The position numbers were made by a program, and so were the translations under genes. This document shows positions 32,807-37,964 of a stretch of DNA of 37,964 nucleotides, piece after piece; within the stretch, counting starts at the first letter, position 1; every line of letters begins with the position of its first letter. The notes below the pieces were generated by a model, which made no database searches, was not told the DNA's origin, and saw nothing but the letters and a program-made list of their open reading frames with translations. This DNA is from Pseudomonadota bacterium (GTDB lineage Bacteria > Pseudomonadota > Gammaproteobacteria > Steroidobacterales > Steroidobacteraceae). The stretch is taken from contig JAKBCR010000016.1 in NCBI GenBank assembly GCA_021807675.1, positions 1-37,964 on the forward strand. Direction: 5' to 3'.

Positions 32807-33438
32807 GTGATCAAGCCGCCGTCTTGGAGTCCGCGCTGCTGGCGCACGCCCAGAGCCTCGCCGAGGAATATCTCGCCGATGCCGCCAAGGTGCAAGAGCA
32901 GACCGTCGCGGACTCGAACAAGCGATTGCGAGCCGAGGAGGAGCGTGCCGTGCTCGCCGCGAAAGCCCGTGCCGAGCGGGTCTACCAGCAGCGGGTGCAG
33001 GCCGCGGACCTCGAGTTGCGCGGGGAGCTCGAGCGGGCGCGCTGGAGTCTCATCCAGGCCGTGCTCGATGCACTGCCTGCACGGTTGGCCGAGCTCGCGC
33101 AGGACGAGTCGCGCTATCTGCCGCTGCTCGAGCAGTGGTTGCGCGAAGGCGCGCAGGCGATCGAGCGCGGGGAACTGATCGTTCGGGCCAGCCGTCGCGA
33201 TCTGCAGCTCCTCAGCCGCGAGTGGCCGCGGCTTTCCCGCGAGAGCTTCGCGGGCAAGGCCGTGCAGCTGTCCGCAGAGCCACTCGACAGCTCGGGAGGT
33301 ATTCTGGTCGCCAGCGCAGATGACAAGATCCGGATCGATAACACCTTCGAGGGGCGCATGGAGAGGCTGGACGAGGCCCTTCAGCGTGCTGTATCGCGGG
33401 CGCTCATCCCCGCTCAGTATGACTCCGGTTCCCGCTGA
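32803..33438 (+). CDS. atpE: A/V-type ATPase subunit E (peripheral stalk)
   Basis: In this 211-residue stalk subunit the N-terminal 100 residues are a charged coiled coil (EEYLADAAKVQEQTVADSNK). The C-terminal globular part ends in the family signature GGILVASADDKIRIDNTFEG then RMERL. It pairs with subunit G/H to hold the catalytic head. Start overlaps the F stop; the A subunit begins 11 bases after its stop. Confidence 0.87.
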   Translation: MSDQAAVLESALLAHAQSLAEEYLADAAKVQEQTVADSNKRLRAEEERAVLAAKARAERVYQQRVQAADLELRGELERARWSLIQAVLDALPARLAELAQDESRYLPLLEQWLREGAQAIERGELIVRASRRDLQLLSREWPRLSRESFAGKAVQLSAEPLDSSGGILVASADDKIRIDNTFEGRMERLDEALQRAVSRALIPAQYDSGSR

Positions 33439-33449
33439 GGACGCCCGCG

Positions 33450-35231
33450 GTGGGTAGAGTCGTGGAGGTCAATGGGCCGCTGGTGACGGCGGAGCTCGCG
33501 GGCGTGGCGACCGGTGAGCAAGTCAGGATTGGCAAGCTCGAGCTGACGGGCGAGGTCATTGCGCGTCAGGGGGCGAGTGCGCTGATCCAGGTCTACGAGC
33601 CCACCGAGTCGCTGCGGCCGGGCGAGCCCGCCGAGGCGCTGGGTCATCCGCTGTCGGTGGAGCTGGGGCCGGGCCTGCTCGGCGGTATCTTCGACGGCGT
33701 GCAACGGCCGCTGCTGGAGCAGGCCAAGGAATACGGCGACTACATACCCCGCGGCGGCCATCTCTCGCCGCTCGATCGCCGCCGCGTGTGGCGTTTCGAG
33801 CCGCGGCCGCAGCTCAAGACCGGAGGGCGAGTCGCGGAAGGGGAGGTGCTTGGGACGGTGCAGGAGACGGAAAGTATCTTGCATCGAATCCTGGTGCCGC
33901 CTGACGTGCGCGGCGAGCTGACGGAAATCGCTGGCGCGAGTGATGTCACCGTGGATGCCGTGATTGCGCGCGTCCGGACCGACAATGGAGCCATATCGCA
34001 GCTGCGACTCTTCCATCGCTGGCCCGTGCGCAGCCCCCGTCCCTACCGGCAGCGCGACAACGCCGTGGCGCCGCTCATCACCGGACAGCGCGTGCTCGAT
34101 ACCTTCTTCCCGCTGGTCAAGGGCGGACGCGCCGCCGTGCCGGGGCCGTTCGGTGCTGGCAAGACCATGGTGCAGCAGCAGATCGCGCGCTGGGCGGATA
34201 CCGACATCGTGATCTATGTCGGCTGCGGCGAGCGCGGTAACGAGATGGTCGACATTCTCGAGAGCTTTCCCTCGCTCACCGACCCCAATACGGGGCGCTC
34301 CCTCATGGAGCGTACGCTGCTGGTCGCCAACACGTCCAACATGCCGGTGGTGGCGCGCGAGGCGTCGATTTACGTGGGCGCAACGCTCGCGGAGTATTAC
34401 CGCGACCAGGGCTATGACGTGGTGATGGTCGCGGACTCGACGAGCCGCTGGGCTGAAGCGCTGCGTGAGGTCGCTGGTCGCCAGGGCCAGATGCCCGTCG
34501 AGGAGGGGTATCCCGCGTATCTCGCCTCGCGGCTCGCCGCTTTCTACGAGCGCGCCGGACGGGTCACGACGCTCAGCGGCGCGAGCGGTTCGATCACGAT
34601 GATCGGTGCGGTTTCGCCGCCGGGCGGGGATTTCTCCGAGCCGGTCACGAGCCACACGAAGGAGATCGTGGAGACCTTCTGGGGCCTATCGAAGGAGCTG
34701 GCCGACGCCCGCCATTATCCCGCCGTGGACTGGGTGGAGAGCTTCTCCGGCTACGTCGCGAGCTGCAGCGCCTGGTGGGCGAAGCACGTCGACCCCCGAT
34801 GGCAGGAGCTACGTGACATCGCGCTCGGCCTTCTTTCTCAGGCCGACGAGCTTGCGCGCATCGCGAATCTGGTGGGTCCGGAGGCGCTCTCACCGCAGCA
34901 GCGGTGGACGCTCGAGGGCGCGGCGCTGCTGAAGGAAGGGGTGCTGCAACAGAGCGCCCTCGATCCGCTGGACAGCTACTGCTCGCCCAGGAAGCAGTTC
35001 GTCTTGCTCGAGCAAATGCTTGCCATCTATCGGCAGGGCCTCGGGGTACTGGACCTGGGTGTCTCGGTGCAGGAGCTGTTGCGCCTGCCGTTGCTCGCCA
35101 GCGCGCGTCGGCTGAAGGGCAGCTATGCCAATGACCAGATGGAAGGCATGCGCGAGTTCGCGGCCAAGGTCGATGCCGAGTTCAGCCGCCTGGCGACGGA
35201 GTACGCGGCGCAGGGCAAGGCGCGGCAATGA
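33450..35231 (+). CDS. atpA: A/V-type ATPase catalytic subunit A
   Basis: The 593-residue catalytic subunit has a beta-barrel N-terminus (VVEVNGPLVTAEL), the non-homologous region that marks A/V-type over F-type beta (about 90-195), Walker A GPFGAGKT at 232-239, and the catalytic-glutamate segment VGCGERGNEM (E261). The ADSTSRWAEALREV motif and a helical C-terminal domain follow. The usual serine of GPFGSGKT is Ala here. The GTG at 33450 starts 11 bases after E; the stop overlaps B (ATGA). Confidence 0.96.
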   Translation: MGRVVEVNGPLVTAELAGVATGEQVRIGKLELTGEVIARQGASALIQVYEPTESLRPGEPAEALGHPLSVELGPGLLGGIFDGVQRPLLEQAKEYGDYIPRGGHLSPLDRRRVWRFEPRPQLKTGGRVAEGEVLGTVQETESILHRILVPPDVRGELTEIAGASDVTVDAVIARVRTDNGAISQLRLFHRWPVRSPRPYRQRDNAVAPLITGQRVLDTFFPLVKGGRAAVPGPFGAGKTMVQQQIARWADTDIVIYVGCGERGNEMVDILESFPSLTDPNTGRSLMERTLLVANTSNMPVVAREASIYVGATLAEYYRDQGYDVVMVADSTSRWAEALREVAGRQGQMPVEEGYPAYLASRLAAFYERAGRVTTLSGASGSITMIGAVSPPGGDFSEPVTSHTKEIVETFWGLSKELADARHYPAVDWVESFSGYVASCSAWWAKHVDPRWQELRDIALGLLSQADELARIANLVGPEALSPQQRWTLEGAALLKEGVLQQSALDPLDSYCSPRKQFVLLEQMLAIYRQGLGVLDLGVSVQELLRLPLLASARRLKGSYANDQMEGMREFAAKVDAEFSRLATEYAAQGKARQ

Positions 35232-36625
35232 GCGACAAGCAATATCGCCTGGCATCGGCCGCGCGCGGCGGGCTGCTGTACATGCGGGGTGTGCCCGGTG
35301 TGGCCCTCGGCGACCGGGTGGTCGTGCGCGACCACGGCGGACGGCGGCGCAACGGCCAGGTGATCCGTACCTCCGATGAAGTCGTGCTCATCCAGGTGCT
35401 CGAGGGCACCGACGGTCTTGACCTCGAGCGCACCTGGGTACGCTTTCTCGATCAGCCATTTGAGATCGAAGTGGCTCCGGAGATCCTCGGGCGAGTCTTC
35501 AACGGCGTGGGACAGCCGCGTGACGGACGCCCGCGACTGCTTTCCGGGCTCACGCGCAACGTCAACGGCGCGCCGGTGAATCCCGCCGCACGCGCCTACC
35601 CGCGCGAGTTCATTCAAACGGGCATCTCCACCATCGACGGCCTCGACTCGCTCGTGCGCGGGCAGAAGCTGCCGATCTTTTCAGGCTCGGGCCTGCCGCA
35701 CAACCGCCTCGCCGCCCAGATCGTGCGCCAGGCGCGCCTCACGAGCGAGGAATCGCAGTTTGCCGTGGTGTTTGCGGCCATGGGCGTATCGTTTAGCGAC
35801 GCGGAGTTCTTCCGCAATTCGTTCGCCGACAGCGGCGTGCTGCGCAACGTCGTCATGTTTCTCAACCTCGCGGACGAGCCGACCATCGAGCGGCTGATCC
35901 TGCCACGTGCGGCGCTCACTGCTGCGGAATATCTCGCGTTCGAGCGGGATCTGCACGTCCTGGTCGTCATGACCGACATGACGCACTACGCCGAGGCCCT
36001 GCGCGAAGTCGCGACCGCCAAGGGCGATGTGCCCGCGCGCAAGGGATACCCGGGCTACCTGTATTCCGACCTGGCGGAGCTCTACGAGCGCGCAGGGCGC
36101 ATCCGCGAGCGCCACGGCTCGATCACCATGATGCCCGTGGTGTCGATGCCGTCGGACGACATCACTCATCCCATTCCCGATCTGACCGGATACATCACGG
36201 AGGGGCAGCTGGTGCTCAGCCGCGAGCTCAACAGCCGGGGCATCTATCCACCGGTCGACGTCCCGCCTTCGCTGTCGCGCCTGATGAAAGATGGGATCGG
36301 CAAGGAGCACACGCGCGAGGATCATGGCCGCGTCGCGAGTCAACTGTACGCATGTTATGCGCGCGCCCTGGAAGCGCGTAACCTCGCCTCGATCATCGGC
36401 TCGGACGAGCTGTCCGAGAGCGACCAGGACTTTCTCACCTTCGCCGAGGCGTTTGAGCGGCGCTTCGTGCAGCAGGGCGAGGACGAAGACCGGGGCATCA
36501 TCGAGACATTGAACCTCGCCTGGGATCTGCTTTCGCTGCTGCCGCCGCAGGCGCTCACCCGCGTGGATCCGGCGGATCTGGCCAAATATCATCGCTGGCG
36601 CGGCGATGCGCCGAAGTTCCCGTGA
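35228..36625 (+). CDS. atpB: A/V-type ATPase subunit B
   Basis: The 465-residue non-catalytic subunit resembles A but lacks a P-loop: the site reads SGSGLPHN at 152-159. Other family marks are GISTIDGLDSLVRGQKLPIF, the DMTHYAEALREV motif and PSDDITHPIPDLTGYITEGQ. It forms the hexamer head with A. ATG overlaps the A stop by four bases and its own stop overlaps the D start (GTGA, 36622-36625), so the three are coupled. Confidence 0.96.
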   Translation: MSDKQYRLASAARGGLLYMRGVPGVALGDRVVVRDHGGRRRNGQVIRTSDEVVLIQVLEGTDGLDLERTWVRFLDQPFEIEVAPEILGRVFNGVGQPRDGRPRLLSGLTRNVNGAPVNPAARAYPREFIQTGISTIDGLDSLVRGQKLPIFSGSGLPHNRLAAQIVRQARLTSEESQFAVVFAAMGVSFSDAEFFRNSFADSGVLRNVVMFLNLADEPTIERLILPRAALTAAEYLAFERDLHVLVVMTDMTHYAEALREVATAKGDVPARKGYPGYLYSDLAELYERAGRIRERHGSITMMPVVSMPSDDITHPIPDLTGYITEGQLVLSRELNSRGIYPPVDVPPSLSRLMKDGIGKEHTREDHGRVASQLYACYARALEARNLASIIGSDELSESDQDFLTFAEAFERRFVQQGEDEDRGIIETLNLAWDLLSLLPPQALTRVDPADLAKYHRWRGDAPKFP

Positions 36626-37257
36626 CGAGCCGTCTCAAGGTCCGCCCCACGAAAAGCACTCTGCTCGCCCTGCGTCGCGAGCTCGTGACGCTGGTGCACG
36701 GTCACGATCTCCTCGAACGCAAGCGCGAGCTGCTCACCCGCCTCGTGCGCCAGCGGTTGACCCAGTACCGCGAGCTGCGTCGCTCGACCGGTCAGGCTTT
36801 CCGGGATGCTTACCATTGGCTGACGATCGCCCACATGCGCATGGGCGGCATGCAGCTGCGCCAGGCGGTCCTCGGGCTGCGGCCGGCGCTGTCCGTGCAC
36901 ATCCTGCCGCGCAACAGCATCGGCGTCGAATATCCGACCGTCAGCGTGCAGAGCGCGCCGCTGCAACCGGTCGGTCTGATGTGGACGGACTCGAGCTTCG
37001 ACGAGGCGCGTGCACGCATGGCCACCATAGCCGTACTGCTCGCGCAGCTCGGGGAAGCCGAGACGGCGCTCTGGCGCCTGCTGGCCGAGCAACGCAAGAC
37101 CCAGAAGCGGGTCAATGCGTTGAAGTACAATGTCATCCCGCGCTACCGGAGCACCATCCGCTACGTCGAGTCGCTCCTTTCAGAGGAAGAGCGGAATTCG
37201 TTGTTTCAGCTGAAGGTCCTGCGAGGTCTTTTCGAAGAGCCGATCGAGGGCGGGTAA
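36622..37257 (+). CDS. atpD: A/V-type ATPase subunit D (central shaft)
   Basis: In this 211-residue central rotor subunit, two long helices (RLKVRPTKSTLLALRRELVT at the start, QRKTQKRVNALKYNVIPRYR near the end) form the coiled coil that turns inside the A3B3 head. The VRPTKSTL and RVNALKYNVIP motifs are diagnostic. The GTG overlaps the B stop. It is the last gene of the operon; no terminator is evident before the convergent kinase gene. Confidence 0.94.
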   Translation: MTSRLKVRPTKSTLLALRRELVTLVHGHDLLERKRELLTRLVRQRLTQYRELRRSTGQAFRDAYHWLTIAHMRMGGMQLRQAVLGLRPALSVHILPRNSIGVEYPTVSVQSAPLQPVGLMWTDSSFDEARARMATIAVLLAQLGEAETALWRLLAEQRKTQKRVNALKYNVIPRYRSTIRYVESLLSEEERNSLFQLKVLRGLFEEPIEGG

Positions 37258-37310
37258 CGTCATAACAGACGACAGTCGCGGTGAAACGCGAACACCGGAA
37301 CAGTCTGGCT

Positions 37311-37964
37311 CTACACCGGCGTCAGCAGCTCGCTCATCAGCGTGAGCAGTTGCCCGGCCTCGAGGGGCTTGCTGGCGATCCGCAGGCGCTCATCGTGCTC
37401 GAGCCCCTGGTCGAGAGCCGGGGCCACGAATTCACGCCGCAGCTGCTCGAAGAGTGAGCGGACGGTGAAGTCGGTGACCTCGGGGTGGATGGCGCCGGAC
37501 TCGAGTATGCTGATGTCGAGCAGGGCGTTCACCAGGCGCGACATTCCGGTGATCGCGAGCTCCTGCTGTGCAAGCGCCTCCGATGCCTCCGGACCCAACG
37601 GCAGTCGTCGCAGCGTGCCGTTGAGGAGCGACAGCGCCTGCAAAGGCTGGCGCAGGTCGTGGCTCGCCGTCGCGAGAAAGCGGCTCTTCGCCTGGTTGGC
37701 ACGTTCGGCCGCCTCGCGCGTGATGACGAGCTCGGCCTCGATTCGCTGACGGTCGGTCACGTCCCGGATCGCGGCGGCGAAGAGCGTGCCGGAGGCATCC
37801 ACGATGGCGCTCAGGCTGATCTCGACCGGGAACTCCGTACCGTTCTTGTGGAGGGCATGCAGCTTAAGTCCCGCGCCCATCGGCCGCACGCGCGGATTGT
37901 TGGCAAATCCCGCGCGATGGCCGGCGTGTCGGGCTCGAAACCGCTCCGGGATGAGCTGCTCCAC
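37311..37964 (-). pseudogene. Hybrid histidine kinase, partial, ATPase core apparently deleted
   Basis: The gene runs off the right edge of the window. The visible 217 residues end in a natural stop at 37311. A PAS domain (LHALHKNGTEFPVEISLSAI, ending AAAIRDVTDRQ) is followed by a HisKA dimerisation domain with the phospho-acceptor H102 (visible numbering) in SHDLRQPLQAL. After LLDISILESGA and FEQLRREFVAPALDQGLE the sequence passes straight into HDERLRIASKPLEAGQLL. That looks like the last strand and helix of a receiver domain (K-P motif). The HATPase domain and most of the receiver are absent, so it probably cannot autophosphorylate. It may alternatively be a short regulatory form. Confidence 0.6.

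Overview
The window is GC-rich, densely packed bacterial chromosome. It most likely comes from a gammaproteobacterium near the Xanthomonadales, Nevskiales or Steroidobacterales. The best evidence is the enterobacterial-style block rhlB (-) / trxA (+) / rho (+). A PlsB of 809 codons, GreB, ArfB and a long SpeA-type arginine decarboxylase fit the same placement. This is inference from gene content; no 16S gene is present.

Layout. 180-2260: zinc metallopeptidase and ATP-grasp ligase with overlapping start and stop. 2443-3872: divergent glutathione S-transferase and HAD hydrolase. 4163-5887: three conserved hypothetical genes. 5986-9844: Nudix hydrolase (-), sulfotransferase-like protein and a UvrD-family helicase. 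9949-14675 (all -): sseA-type sulfurtransferase, speA, a small RRM protein and a lipoprotein-type methyltransferase. 14991-17667: a second GST-family protein, homospermidine synthase, and greB overlapping it tail to tail. 17748-19930: a 68-codon gene with a strong terminator, then a lone contractile-tail sheath gene. 20078-23988: alpha/beta hydrolase, plsB (TTG start), arfB (-) and a DUF465 gene (-). 24207-27689: rhlB, trxA, rho. 27690-28640: about 950 bases without an intact gene, holding inverted repeats and a frameshifted antitoxin-like remnant. 28641-37257: a nine-gene A/V-type ATPase operon (G/H, C, I, K, F, E, A, B, D). 37311-37964 (-): the end of a hybrid histidine kinase that seems to have lost its ATPase core.

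The genes are mostly housekeeping: polyamine synthesis (speA, hss), phospholipid synthesis (plsB), ribosome rescue and transcription (arfB, greB, rho), RNA turnover (rhlB) and redox (trxA, two GST-family proteins). Accessory items set into this background are the sheath gene, the A/V-ATPase operon with the scar-like stretch before it, and a family of palindromic intergenic repeats. Copies of the repeat lie at 13628-13787 (two in tandem), 14683-14970, 18043-18200, 23532-23735 and, more diverged, 24064-24136. They share TTGGCGCAAA-type and GGGCC/GGCCC hairpins and often end in TTGCTTTCG.

The items most worth following up are the repeat family, the orphan sheath gene, the A/V-ATPase operon, the kinase with a deleted core, and the metallopeptidase/ATP-grasp pair.
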